Positions 25,237 to 38,519 are shown, numbered from the stretch's first letter. The stretch is DNA of 64,000 nucleotides from Planococcus citri (GCF_950023065.1 NC_088679.1:59582001-59646000); one strand, 5' to 3'. The notes: generated by a model not told the origin, from the sequence alone. Program-made: numbers and translations.

Positions 25237-27582
25237 ATTAATCCTCGAAAGATACAATATGGAAAATTTAATTGAATGGGAAAATGAAAGAAGTTCCAGG
25301 TGCAAGCGCGAGGATCAGAATTTCCTCACGACAATACCGTGGAAAAACCCTCAGCATCGGGGTAGCGATTTTTGAAAATTTGAAAATTCAAAATTTTACT
25401 ATGGAATCTAAACTCAAAACTGGCAGCTAAAATTTAACATCGAAAGGGAAAGTTTGATGAGAATACCTCACCTGATGGATGGCCTGAACCAACGTACTTA
25501 CCTGAACAGATTTTGAATTCGTAATTATTTTCTTCCTAATTGAGTACCTATGGTAAGGAATCATTTCGATTTTTTTCGTGGGTAATTTCACGTAAGGATT
25601 TTTTATTTTTTTAGGAGAAGACCGCATATCAAACCGTTTATAGAGAAGAATACGTCCGTTCGTGGAGACAAATGGGTAATATCTATTTATTATGGTTGTC
25701 TTTTTCTTTTCTCCTTTGGTTTTATTTTGGTTTTTTCCTTCTTAAAAAATCAAAATTCGCCACAAGCTATATTTTTTCTCTAACTTTCTGTGTGGTCATT
25801 TTTTAAAAATAGTCAACTTTTTTGATTTTTTTTTACTCTTCATATTTTTTTACTATTTTTGAAATATTTTGTTTTCATTTTTTTTGAGCTGTGTTCACGC
25901 GTTTCTCTGAATTTTGTTTCGTTGCTGAAAAATGAATAAATATTTCAGCTCGTTATTCTGCAACTTGTAATCAAGAAATTTTTTCATTTCATTCCCAATA
26001 TTTTAGTATTTGGACTATGTTATGTTAAAGGGTTCCGAGGAAGGGGAAGGAGTAGTAAGAGGAGTCGGGGAAGAAAAAACACCCAATTTTCAAGTATTTC
26101 TCTTACAAATTAATAATATATGTACCTACCCCAAACGATTTATGTACCACTTAATTTGAAAGAATATTGAATTTTATTTGAAAATTGAGGACTTTGTTCT
26201 TCGGGGAAATTGAGACCACATTTTAAAAAATAATTTGGTAATCAGATAGTAGAAAAAGGTTATCGCAAAGATTTCTTCAAATTTTTCAATGTCGGTTTTC
26301 AACTAAAGTAAGTAATTTTTCAATTATTTTTTTTGAACTGTTTCGGAATTTTGACTAGAAAAAGTACTATACATCATGTCCTTTGACTAATGATTATCGA
26401 GTCTCTCAAAATCGAATTTCGTCAATTTGTGATCTGAAAACTCGAGCAAGATTTTGATTTTCTGCACGAACTTTTGAAAATTTGCGATACGATACAGAAG
26501 TTACAGTAAGTGATTGTTTTGAAATCGATGAAATCTTAGTTTCGTCGGTCAATACCGAATGAGAAATGATTAAAATTTCATCCAAATTCTCTTCTACACT
26601 GAGAAAAATGATTCGGTAATGGTTACTGAAAAACTCGGTAATTTTTGTGGACATGCTTTAAAACTCGGCAACTGTTCCCGAACGTTCAGTAAACAATCCC
26701 AAGTTATTGTCATGGAATTATTTCTCAATAGACACTAAGTAATGGTGCACAAATGCAAACAGAAAACCGTTACCTTTTATTCTGTAATTCCCGTAACTCA
26801 ATTTTGAGCTGGGTTACTGCAGAGTTACTTAGTAGTCATTACAAGATATAGGTTCAATAATTATGGTTATCTATTGACAAACATCATTTGAAAATAAAAC
26901 AAAAATTGTCAATTTCATTGCATAGCATAGCTTAGATGTTTTACAAATTAATTCAGGTAAGTTAGCGAGGAATGGAAAATACTCCTTGAAGACAAAACCA
27001 ACAAGTCATCAGCTAGTCGCTGATTGCAAGAGAGTTTTTGCATTTGCGTTCACCATATTGGTTGATTCTTTCACTATATTATCGCGCACTTTTGATAATT
27101 ATTTTCTGTAAAATTCTTTATTACATATTGTTCTATGGTTTTCGTTTTTAGTCTTGCTTTCTCAAAACGTAACTTTTGTTACTATGCGCCAATTTGCATT
27201 GAAATATGAAATTTTTCCTAAAAATGAGAGCCAAGGCCAAAATTGTCAAGCAATTACACAATTTTGAATTTTCTTTAAAGCTTCAAGACCAAAAAGAATA
27301 AAAACACAACGAAATGATCAGAAAATGAAAACTTTAGGTCTATTTTGGCTTTTGAAAACAAACACTTTTCTTTATGTGAGTAATATGGATGTATGTGGCC
27401 TACTCACAACATTGTTCAGCTTGTCATTTTCTACTCTTAAAGCTTTGCATTTATCATTTTGAAGTTCTATTCTTCTTTATGAAGTTTTGTTGAGCAAAGT
27501 TAGCTGTTTAGTGAAATTAGGACACTTAGGAATCATTTTAAAGTTTAAATAGGAAACAAAAAATAAATTATCAGCCTAAATT
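25237..27582 (+). repeat. Tandem duplication of about 2.3 kb, unit 2
   Basis: Second unit, ending at TCAGCCTAAATT. It carries an extra block of about 135 bases near 26645-26780 absent from unit 1. Only the right arm of the fold-back at 22.7-23.2 kb is included, so the duplication was made after that element was in place and broke inside it. Confidence 0.85.
27000..27066 (+). repeat. Dispersed 'CGCTGATTGCAAG' repeat, short copy
   Basis: AAGTCATCAGCTAGTCGCTG then ATTGCAAGAGAGTTTTTGCA; duplicate of the 24.8-kb copy. Confidence 0.7.
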
Positions 27583-30500
27583 GTAGCTTTAATTCACTAT
27601 ACCCGCACTTCAAGTATCACAGTACTCATTGAAAAGTCCATTTTAGTTCTCGTTACAAATTCTAATCTCGTATTATTCATTTCGAAATATGTAATTCTCT
27701 AAATTCTCAGTAAATTGAGATTTTTTGAGGGAAAATATTGATATTTTGGAATGATTACCGAACATTAGGAAATTATTCCTAATCATTCAATAGGTAACTA
27801 CTTCATAACAAATTAAATGACCGATTTTTTCTTTTATTTCTCTCAGGGTAAGTTTTCCTTTCTAAACCTCGTGTTTTCAGGTAATTCAAACCGAAAATCT
27901 AAGTCATGCTGGAGGCTCCACAAATGGGGTTAAAATCACGAAATTTACCTAGTTCAGAGTAATCGATATCACTTGAGTAACAAATTTTCTACATTATCAC
28001 TCATATGGGTTCCTCTACCTACCCCAACGGAAGAAAAGGAAACAAAATAGGGCCCCAAAATACAGCGTAAGTGCAAATTTCAGCTGCTGAAATTCATTTT
28101 ATCGATTTTGAGCAATTTTTTATAATTTCTAATTTCGACAATTTCTCGATTTAAAAAATCAAAACTTGATCAAATCATCAAAATATAGATAAGACTGACG
28201 TTCAGTTTATATGTACCACATTCTTGACTTCTCGAGTCGATTGATGATGATTTCGATCCGTTTTGGAGTCTCTATCGAAATACCAAAACCTCTAACCTTA
28301 CTTTTCGAAAAGAATCAAAATAAAATTTAGCACCAATCAACACGGATTCACCTTATTCTTTGAGATCCTTCGATTAATTTTGGCACATATTATCAAAATG
28401 GGTTCGTGCCAGTTCGAATTCAATTTTTGGAAAAATTGAAAAATATCCTCTGCATCAAATAAAATTAACGATATACACACAAACGATCAGCGCAACGTAC
28501 CGCTGATTGCAAAATAGTTTTTGCGTTTGCCCTTGAGTTTTGCCATTTATAGTTTTTATGGGCGAATTTCTGGAATAGAATGACAAAAATGATTGAATTA
28601 AAGCACTTGCTTTGAATTTCACGTTATTTCAAATAATCTCTATCTTGACAATGAAGTGTTGAAAAGTGGCTGAAATTCAAAAAAAATTAATTCACTTCAA
28701 TTGAGATATGTTGCATATCATCGGAAAGCTCTTTCATTACTCTTTCAAAAATGCTATTATGAAAAAGTTGGAAAAGTGTGTGATTGTGAAGATACCCCCG
28801 GTTAAATGTTGCTGAATTCCCATACATGACTGCAATGCCAAGTTCGTCAAACAAGGAACAAATGGCGGATGAATATACCTATGTTGTATAGTACCCAACT
28901 AAAACTGGACCTGAGGTCCAGTGAGCGAATTTTTGGTTTCCCTAGTTTAAAAAAAAAAAAAACTGTAACATGGGTCAAAATTAAATTCAGCACCTATAAA
29001 CTCAGATTTTATGACCCTTAATCGATGTAGACACATTTTTTGAAACAGATAGCGTCAGTTTAAATCCAAAATTTTCTCCAGAGGTCATCTTTGATTTCTA
29101 CTTTTTTACCAACCTCCTAAGTTGAGTTTTATAGTTGGTGATGAATTTTATTTTGATCTTTTTTGGCATGTTTTCGAAAACAGAAGAATTCGAGAATCCA
29201 CTGGAGGCTTCAGAACAGCTCGAAACCGTTATTAAATTCATTCAGCAGGTCAAAAATAGGACAGATTACAAATTAAATTTCTGTTTTTTTTTTAAAGTTC
29301 ATTCGTTCACAAACAATGAATTTTTTCATTTTTTTTTCTTCAAAAATAATCACAGACAAAATTTTTGGATTTAAACCTGCACTGGTCGATTTTGAAAACA
29401 TGTCTCAAAATCAATCAAAAGGGTCACAAAAACGATTAAATCCGAGTTCTTGGACACCAATTCAATTTCAACTTCACTCGTGACATTTTTTCGAGATTGG
29501 GAGAAGCCGAAAATCCACTGGAAGCTTTAGAACGGTTCGAAACCATCACCAATAGACTCAGAATCACAGGATGCCAAAAATAAAGTACCTATAAATAAAA
29601 TTTCAGCATTTTACGTTGATTTGATCAATTTTTCATTTTTTTATGAAAAATGAGAAAATTTTGAAATTACAAAAATTATTCAAAAAATCGATAAGTGAAA
29701 CTTCAGCTGCTAAAACTTGTGTTTTTGGTGTATTTTGGGGCCCTCTTTCCATTCTTTATTACCCAGTTCAAAATATTTTATGCTGCTTGGGATATCTCCT
29801 TTGTCAAAAAAGGTAGGTACTAGGTACGTATTATATAAATGCCTTAGAAAAGATGAAACTTAAAGGCAGCTAAAATTCTGATTGCAATGGTTTTCAACTT
29901 TTTTTTCATTCAGTTTCTAGATAAGGAATCGAACATATCGAGCTTTTCCCCATCAATAAACCCAAGCATCATCACCAAAGAAGCAATTTCAAATTCCCAA
30001 AACGAAATTTGGCCCAAGTTACGAAAACTAATTTGAAACCATCGAGACTAAAAATTAGCCTATTCATCGGTATTTTTCAAAAATACTCGATAATTAATAA
30101 AAACTTGGCCACTATCCAAACAATACGGTGAATTCGCGCTATCGATAAATTAAACACATTCAATTTTTCAAAAAAAAAAAAAAGAAAGCGACCGAATACC
30201 CAAAAAAAACACGTTAAATAAACTCTCGCGAAGAACTTTAATAAATTTCCTATTCATTCCGATAATTAATATTGAACGACGAAACAATCGAGTTATACAA
30301 TCACGCGATACTTTGCACCCTTTTCCAAGAGCGCATAAGAATCTCACAACTTCGAGACAACAGAACAGTCGAATAGCTCTGGTTCGCATAATACGAGTAA
30401 AAAACGCGAAGGCGAAACCGAGAGAGAAAAACCTCGAGTAGAGAATTTTTGCTAGGCGATTGGCTCGGTTCGGGTTCGCCTTCTCTACAGCAACAAAGAA

Positions 30501-31350
30501 CCACTCTACATAGCGTCGAATTTATCACGCATTCTGTAAAATAATTAACATCCTTCACTCAACTTGGGCTATACTATACGCGTAACTGCCAATCGAATAA
30601 AAAGGAAAAGGACCATCTCGAAAAAAAACTTTTTCCCTATTATTTCGCTTTAAAATTATCAACGACGACGAAGCGGGTTCCAGTTGGACAAAAAGTAACC
30701 TTATATACGGTACAATTTAGACGTGCTACACGTTCTTGTGAAAAACTTTGGTCCGTGTAACTGTAAATAAACCATCAACTCGAACAGAGGGAAAAAATCC
30801 TTCTTCTAACGTATAAGAGTACATAATCAAACCTACGTATGAGAAGTTTTTTTCCTCTTTTTTCAACATCCTTGAGAAAGTTAAGCCGGCAAATCTCATT
30901 TCAGTACGAATAAATTTCACAATAGTTGCGTTGCATAATTTAAAAGACTTTTCAAAGCACGCGTGAGGTTTTCCTTCGAGAAATTCTTCTTTCGATTCGA
31001 CTAATTTTACAGAATGGAATTTCGTTTCACTTTCTTATATTATACCTACTTATATTATAAAAGGTGCTCTCGTTTGAATATTTATTTCAGTCGAGTTTCC
31101 AGAGTACTGAGTGAGTTTTTGTCTTATACTATAAAGACATTCTTTCGTATATCTGTCGAAATTCTCTATCTCTTCTGTTGCGAAACTTTTGCCGCTTTGC
31201 ACCTCAAAAGCATCACTATGGGGTTTGCCTTTCGCGATATATTAAGTTGAGAAAATTATACAATTTTTTTCAAACGAATACGAAGACGAAGTGAACTTGG
31301 TGTAGCTAGTAATTTTTCTGTTTTTATATGAAGTCACCAGTGAACGATCT
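27583..31350. other. AT-rich intron, no gene
   Basis: Contains a family core at 28501-28530 and two related fragments at 29157-29260 and 29490-29580 (AGAATCCACTGGAGGCTTCA / AAAATCCACTGGAAGCTTTA). 30.2-31.25 kb is a low-repeat patch with more CG. No convincing coding frame. Confidence 0.5.
28501..28530 (+). repeat. Dispersed 'CGCTGATTGCAAG' repeat, short copy
   Basis: CGCTGATTGCAAAATAGTTT then TTGCGTTTGC. Only the core is kept. Confidence 0.6.
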
Positions 31351-32376
31351 GTAGGGGCAATGATGTAGGTAGTTCTTTTTCTGCAAATAGATTGCTTCTC
31401 TTTTAGTTTCTATCTCTCTCAGGCACTCAGTGGCCATGGTGCATTCCGTAAATTCCTCTTCGACATCCACCGCAATGACTCTCCCAATTGCGATGCCTGA
31501 GGTAACCCCGAGACTCCGGAACACGTTTTCCTATTCTGTCCTTGATATGAGAACGACCGCCCGTTTCCGATCGACCTCAACGAGTCAACTCATCAGGCTT
31601 ACCTCCGTGACACTGTCAAAGACTTATGGAGACGAGAGCAGGATAGGTTGATGATCCGTCATCTCCCTGCACCTCGGTACTGATCAGCGCGCCGTTATAA
31701 TTCCACCAACCACTCTCCCCCCTCCCCCCACAAGTGCAAGTATCCGAAAGGTAAATGTTCCTGAAAAATGGTCCGAGTAGTGAGCCTTGTGTGGTTTGTG
31801 AGGGGGGATCTTTGGTACGTTACTAACATTTTGTACATTATCAACACCATTACCCTTATAGTAATATATGTTCTATTTATTTGATGTCAACATTTCCAAC
31901 GTCTTGCCGCTAAGCTTGTCCACGTTGGCATAATGAATTCAACATCTATTAACCAGCAACCTGTTCAGACTCCAATGATACTCAATACAACCATCTCCGC
32001 CTCCCCCACTGTTCGGTGGGGGTATTCGGTATGATTTCATTCTAAATACTTGTTAAAGTAATCATTAGTGTTCTTCACTAATACTTTACTTTTTTTTTTT
32101 TCATGTTCCGGAGCTTCAAGCATCCGTTGATTGTGAGCCGACTACCTCAACAAATGTAATTTCTGCTACACCACATACAGTGCCAATCATTCGTTAGTAC
32201 CGCGTTATTGTATTCAACAAATGTAATATTGTTTAATTATTATTAAGGTTGTCATTTAGCGTAAAGCCCCCCCCCCCCGGTAGACTCTAAGTGTAACCCC
32301 ATATTATTCAATATATTGGCCCCACCCTCGAAATGTAGGGATTGGGGAACCCAAAAAAAAAAAAAAAAAAAAAAAA
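31351..32376 (+). mobile_element. 5'-truncated LINE with poly(A) tail
   Basis: A LINE 3' end: the last part of the reverse transcriptase frame (separate entry), about 670 bases of 3' UTR, and a 24-A tail at 32353-32376. The sequence after the tail (GTAAACGATCC, 32378) nearly repeats GTGAACGATCT at 31340-31350 (9 of 11), which would be an aged target duplication and would set the left end near 31351. A C-run sits at 32266-32278. Confidence 0.75.
31424..31682 (+). pseudogene. LINE reverse transcriptase C-terminal end (zinc-binding tail)
   Basis: The frame reads ALSGHGAFRKFLFDIHRND, SPNCDA-stop-GNPETPEHVF, LFCP-stop-YENDRPF, then AYLRDTVKDLWRREQDRL and HLPAPRY-stop. The spacing of 'GHG.F...L', 'C......ET.EHV...C' matches the conserved tail of jockey/R1/I-type reverse transcriptases. 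Two internal stops (TGA) interrupt it. The final stop at 31680 is the natural end of the ORF, followed by the 3' UTR and poly(A). Confidence 0.82.
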
Positions 32377-33582
32377 GGTAAACGATCCATTTCTATATAA
32401 AAAGTAGTGATATGTAATAAACGAGCCAGAAACATGAGCAATTTCGAATTCACTTGATTGAAAATTTTATCCTAGAATGAGCTTAAATTGGCCAAATAAG
32501 GTCAATGACCAATTGACCATCATCCGAGTTCTTTTTGAGAAACTTTTCAACAATCACAGTTACACAAGAAATTTACTCCCCAAGTTCTTCTGCGTCAGAA
32601 CTTTGACTCTGTTTAATATTCCTTCAAGCAACACTTACGAAGGAATGGTCTGAAGAGATAATCACCATTTCGAACGAATGACTTTCATTCGTTTTGGTTT
32701 TTCTGGAATTTGTCGAGCAAAAACGTCAAAAAAGGCAAAAGGTTTACAAAATTTTCAAAAATGAGAATTTTTTATTTGAATTTTGATGCAGTTTTTGAAG
32801 GCAGATAAAAAAAGTTCTGTCATGAAATAATCTACCTTCGAAGCAGAAGGAGCTACAGTTTCGAAAAATTGAGGTTCAAAATCAGAAATACCGCCTAATC
32901 AAATTTTAAGAATTTTTATTTTAGAAAATCGACACACAAATTTTCATTTCAATTGCCTGGCAACTCCTTCAATTTCGGGTATATACCTAATCATGGAACT
33001 TTGTCACTCACATTTTTCTGTTAAGCTGCATCGAAATAAATGTTGAAATGCAAAAAAATTCATTCAAGTGTTTGTAAGTTTGAAAATTTCATTACGAAAA
33101 ATTCATTTTTACATTCAGAAAGTAACCAATAAACCCACTATTCGTCTACAGTGGCTACTTAGAACGGCCCCGGAATGTACTTTCTAGTAAGCAATTTTTT
33201 TAGCTCAATTTTTAGAAATTTTCAGATTTTGACAGCATTTTTCACAATGAATAATTGCAGAATTCAGGAATTACGAAAAGACTGGAAATCAGCGTCATTT
33301 GACTTGCTAAATGTAAATATGACGATGAAAAAAAAATTAACACAATCAGGCCATCCCTAAGACAAAGAATTTCGTCAAAACGCGCTTTTTTGATAATTTT
33401 GAGCAGATTCCACCATTCTGAAATGTGATGAAAAGACGTGGTACCATATAAAAGTGCAGATATGTACATGGAAAAAAATAAAATTTTAATGAACGCAAAA
33501 CTGAAGATGTTGAAATCATTTTCAAAATATCGAAATGGATTTAAAAGTTTAAAGAAGCTAGACAACATTTTGAAAAATTTTT
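32377..33582. other. AT-rich intron, no gene
   Basis: No repeat copy or coding frame recognised beyond short A/T runs. Confidence 0.45.
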
Positions 33583-34200
33583 GGGAGCATTGAAGAGACA
33601 AGGGAATCCCTTGGCATCAGAATATCTATATTTTTAGAACGAAACTTGGGCAGGTTAAAAGAGGTCTTCAAAAAAACCTGATTCCAATTCTCAGCGACTG
33701 AATTTAATTTTTACAGACTTTTTGAAGTTTTTATTCTACGGTAATGCTGCCTTATCAGAACAAAAACTTCAAAAAATTCACTAACAATCGAACATTCAAA
33801 TTCAGCTGCTAAAAATTGGGGAAATGGATTTTTTCGAGATCCTACTTCGATCTACTCAAGTTTTGTCTTAATTGAAGGTTCTGAAGTCAAGAAGTTCTCT
33901 CGTGATGACCTTCAGTTCAGGTGTCAAATTTCGTACTTACCATTTGACCGAAAAATGTTCAAGATGGAGCTGGTAATGTGAAAGTCGTATTTTTCAAGGT
34001 TAAACTACCCTAGGAGGGTGGTAGGCTTGTATTTCACCTCCTCAAACAATTAGTTGCACTGTCACTGATCGAGGGAGAAAAATCTATGTGTGAAAAAATG
34101 AATTTTTCTGAGCCATCTTGTCAATCAAGTCCAGAATCTTAATATGTAGCTTAACCGAAACCAGTTTTCAAGTAAGGAACGTTTCATTTTTCATCACTAT
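33583..34200 (+). repeat. Tandem duplication of about 0.6 kb, unit 1
   Basis: Starts GGGAGCATTGAAGAGACAAG and ends CATTTTTCATCACTAT. It is followed immediately by unit 2, which starts GGGAGCATTGAAGGGACAAG. Unit 1 keeps about 30 bases near 34110-34145 that unit 2 has lost. Confidence 0.88.
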
Positions 34201-34787
34201 GGGAGCATTGAAGGGACAAGGGAATCCCTTGGCTTCAGAAAATCTATTGAAACGAAACTCTTGAGCAGGTTGAAAGAGATCTTAAGAAAAAACCTTCTTC
34301 CAATTCTCATCAGCGACTGAATTTAATTTCTGCAGACTTTTTGAAGTTTTTATTCCAAGGTAATGCTGTCTTATCAGAACAAAAACTTCAAAAATTCACC
34401 AACAATCGAACATTTAAATTCAGCAGCTGAAAATTGGGGAAATAGATTTTTTCGAAATCATATTTCGATCTACTCAAGTTTCATCCTAATTGAAGGTTCT
34501 GAAGTCAAGAAGTTCTCTCGTGATAACCTTCAGTTCAGGTGTCAAATTTCGTACTTACCATTTGACGGAAAAATGTTCAAGATGGAGCTGGTAATGTGAA
34601 AATCGTATTTTTCAAGGTTAAACTACCCTGGGAGGGTGGTAGGCTTGTATTTCACCTCCTCAAACAAGAAGTTGCACTGTCACTGATCGAGGGAGAAAAA
34701 TCTATGTGTGAAAAAATGATTTTTAGAATCTTATAGCTCAACCGAAACCAGTTTTCAAGTAAGGAACGTTTCATTTTTCATCACTAT
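34201..34787 (+). repeat. Tandem duplication of about 0.6 kb, unit 2
   Basis: High identity to unit 1 (for example GAAGTCAAGAAGTTCTCTCG at 34501 and 33883). A 78-codon frame at 34363-34599 is open here but broken by stops in unit 1, so it is probably chance. Confidence 0.88.
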
Positions 34788-36240
34788 GCACATTTGGTTT
34801 TTTGATTTTGGTTGTATTGAATGAAATCCTGACGAGTTGCCGCAACCAAGAATTTTAAAGTTGAATTATGCTTGGTTGACATTTTCGTAAACTTCTCAAT
34901 TTACCTGAGAGATAATTTTGAACGCATCCCTATTTTTTTCCTATTTTATCTAAAAACACATTCAACGTAAGTTTTAACCCAATCGAATCCGTTTCTTATT
35001 GTGTACCTCGCCGAATTAATCTGGCGCAATAACGTCATTAAAAGTTACATTTTTTTATGCAGTTAAATTCTGAGTTAGTGAGCTTAAGCTCATGAAAACA
35101 GATGATTTTCAGTTTTTCCCCCTTTAATCAAAATAAGAGTTACGATAATCCAATTTTGTTTCAAAAATTTATGAAACCGAGTGAAACAGAAGGGAAAGGA
35201 AATGTCAAGAGATTTACATGGCACTTCATGAGATGATACAATGAGGGAAACTCTGCAATCCGTGGACTCCGATCGAGCTGAAATTACACGAATGTTCTCC
35301 TCCTACTACATCCAGGTTCAAAAAAAAAAGGAAAAATTCAAGATGAATTCGTAATTGATTGTTGAACAAGCCATCGCAGCTATTCGCTGATTGCAATAGA
35401 GTTTTTGGTTTTTACTGGTTGTTTGCTTTCAAATTTTTTTTCAACTTTCAAAAAAAGAAGAAAAATAAAAATGTTATTATTTGCAGAAAGCAAACTGAAT
35501 TTTTTACTCAATCATTTAATAAAATAAGGCAATGACACGGTAAAAATCTCATTTCTTGTGTACAGCTCATGAAACAAATGTAGATACGAGTAATACATAA
35601 CGTTTCGCTTATTGAATATTCTCAAACACCACCAAAAATATCAAAAATCTGGAAGTACATCCGAACTAAAATTTCGTATGTAAGTACTTGATTTAAAAAA
35701 ATGTCCATCGCGAAGTGGAATAATCAAAACGCACTTCACTGATCGGCTCTTCCACAAAATTGTATGAAAATGGAAAAGTTACCAGCAATAGAGTTTTTAA
35801 AAAATCAAAAATAAAACGAAACCTGAATTATTGATTAAAAAAAAGGTGAAAACGAAAACGAAAAGCAAAAACAATAATTATATTACATAGGTATACAAAC
35901 CTCAGTTTTCACCAAACGGAGTTGAAATGTACAACAAAAGCAGAAGGAATAGTGAAGTAATCTTAAAGAAATGTAGTTAGTTTTGCAATGGGCGATTTCT
36001 GCCATTTTCAAAAGTTGCCCAAAATTCGAAAAATCAATTTCGACAGCTACAAATTTGGCTTTGAAAATCAACATACTCGTAATCAGCTTTCGGCGAACAC
36101 TAAGGAAAATCCTCATTTTCCAAATATCAAAATAATGATCGTTCAGTCCCTTCTCTTCAGAAAATTCTTGAAATTCAGCGATTGAATTACTTAAAACGTA
36201 ATGCGGACATACGAGTACCCGACGCGACTCCTGAGTACAT
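34788..36240. other. AT-rich intron, no gene
   Basis: Holds a short copy of the dispersed repeat (35363-35410). The 138-codon minus-strand frame at 35883-36299 begins inside the next repeat copy and has no domain. Confidence 0.45.
35363..35410 (+). repeat. Dispersed 'CGCTGATTGCAAG' repeat, short copy
   Basis: GAACAAGCCATCGCAGCTAT then TCGCTGATTGCAATAGAGTT; divergent 3' part. Confidence 0.6.
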
Positions 36241-36840
36241 AATGCGAATAAGCCATCATTCGCTGATTGCAAGATAGTTTTTGCATTTGCTTTCACCATT
36301 GGTTGCTAAGTTTGCTTTTAAATATCAAATATCAACTTAAAGCATGACGCTAATTTTTCATTTTTTGATTTTTTAAAAATAATTTAGGTATAAAGTACAT
36401 AAAATGTACCTAGATGTACTACTTTTATTAAAATGAAGTCAAATAAATTTCTCGTAAATTAGAACATTCAACCAAATAAAATCATTCGAATCTACATGAA
36501 TAAAAAAATATTAAAAATTAAATTCCAAATCAGTCTCAAATTTGGTTTTGATAAACATGCAATTGCTGATTGCCTTTATGTCGAAATACTGTTTGTTGAT
36601 TGGCTATAAACAGAAAATTTCATAAATCTATTGCCATTTAAGAATTGCGTAGAAATATCTGATGAATGCAGTGCTAAGATTTCTAATCATCCCAAAAGTA
36701 AACAACTTGATGGTTACTTTTTCAAATTTGGCGCCAAAATGATACCTATTGCTAAGCATTTATAAACACTAATCGTTGATTGGCTAAATTGGCTTATCAG
36801 AAATACTGTTCGCTGATTGGCGGATATGTGTTGTTCTTGA
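36241..36840 (+). repeat. Dispersed 'CGCTGATTGCAAG' repeat, long copy
   Basis: Core at 36259-36300. The 36471-36760 part closely matches copy 1 at 8240-8540, and the ending motif CTGTTCGCTGATTGGCGGAT is at 36807. This copy and copy 1 are the best pair for building a consensus. Confidence 0.72.
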
Positions 36841-38519
36841 TCTGAAAGAGAAAAATGATTAAACTCTAAAAACTCGTAAGTCGTGCCTTTTTTTTTGTGC
36901 AAAAACCTCGTAAGTTGGACATACGAAGTTTCTTCTATTTGATTCCTCGTATTTTTCCCCATATGGAAAACAGGAAAAAAATGTACCATGATACACCAAG
37001 CATTTTTGACTTTATGCGACGTATTATAAGTAAGTAAATTTCTAGGTTGCTTGATTTTTCAGGATCCCAGTACTCGATGGACAACCCTTCCCCTTTCTCC
37101 ACTCCAAAATTAACTTCCATTAAAAACTTCTCGACCTTTCGCACAACTTGAGGGACACACTATATATATACTCGAACCGCAGACGCAGACGTTTAACATA
37201 TTTTTAGTACAGCTTGTTTTTTAGTATTCATCTGGGTGGAAATGCAAATAAGCCCCTTGTTACGAGTAAATCTAAAAGTAAAACGAGTACTCGTAGGTAC
37301 ACTATGCGAGCTGCCATACACATATGCACAAGTTTTCGCCATGATCAGCATTGTAGTGTGTAGTGTGTAGAGAATATAATCGCTGCTAAGAATCACGCTA
37401 TATGTACTCTACTCTACGCTCCGGTATTAATTTATTCAACTCGTGAACTTTTTAAAAGCACGGTGATTTCGCCGCCGATTGCTTCTTATTAGTGTTGGAA
37501 AGTGTAGTACATATATTCGGAACACGTGCTAGATACTATCGACGTATAAATGTACGCGTATTTGAAGGGCTACGTCGTCGTCACTCTTCTCTACACCTCC
37601 AGTCTCGAAAATCTTCTCGGTATTCGACTATATAGACGTAGCTTACCTATACCTATACCTATTCTACGTATAGTCTAGATATATATAGTGAAACATGAAA
37701 TCATAAATAACGAATCATTGGCCCATGTGAATACCGAAGAGCTACTCGTAGAATAAACGTGATGAGCTGCGAAACTTACTCGCAGATATACGAGTACGAT
37801 GCTCAATTAAGGTAGCCCAGAATGATGGGAAATTTATAATGTAATCTTTTATACCCGAAGCGAAAAGTATATATCGTTGTTTTTCTCTTTCTCTGCGTTC
37901 TGTTTGTTGCTGGCTGCTGTCTTTATTGGTACAGCTACAGCTATAGCAAGAGCAGGGTTCGTGTTACGATAGAGTTTTCACGCTTTTGACGTTTTGACAA
38001 GATTTGAAAAGTTAGAGAAACAGCCGATCGGATGCGTGAGAAATATTTTACGACTAGTCGCATTCTGAGTAGAGTCGAAGCCGTCGTCTTCGTCGTGTTT
38101 CTCGTATACACCTCATCCGTAACTTATCCCGGTCCCAGTCCGGATGCGAAAATGGCAGCTCTCTAGCCCGATGTTTGGATGTTGTTAGTTGAAAAGTGTC
38201 ATTAAATTTGTACGGACGTGATGAAAACTTAGCCGCGAAAAACTCCCGCCAGCCATCGGGTTCGTAGGTATTGCGAAAGGGTTCGGAAGGAAGATTTTTT
38301 CCACCAGTCGGGCGAATAATTCTTTGGTACGAGTTTTACCCTCAAGGAGAACGTATTCGAGGTGCTTGGGGAATTTCTTATACTGGCAGGTTGAGAATTA
38401 ACGCTGAGCCCAAGTTTTTCTCCGAGCTGTTTTCGAATTAAATTGTAGAATTGCAAGAACGTGATGTTTACTGAAATTCCGTTTTTTTTTGGAGTGATTT
38501 GATCGATATGGCTTTTACA
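36841..38519. other. Low-repeat intron segment with more CG
   Basis: 37.15-38.5 kb lacks the dispersed repeats and has raised G+C. At 38060-38420 several frames on both strands are open for 60-85 codons (for example the minus-strand frame including PSEPFRNTYEPDGWREFFAA), so no strand can be chosen. It could be an unrecognised exon or a promoter-like patch. Confidence 0.35.

Noticed and set aside
30460..30490. tRNA-like B-box (GGTTCGGGTTCGCC)
   Set aside because: No A-box at the right distance and no cloverleaf can be drawn.
34363..34599. 78-codon frame in tandem unit 2
   Set aside because: The matching frame in unit 1 is interrupted by several stops, so no protein is being kept.
35883..36299. 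138-codon minus-strand open frame
   Set aside because: Its first residues are the reverse translation of a dispersed repeat core, and other copies of the repeat are not open there.
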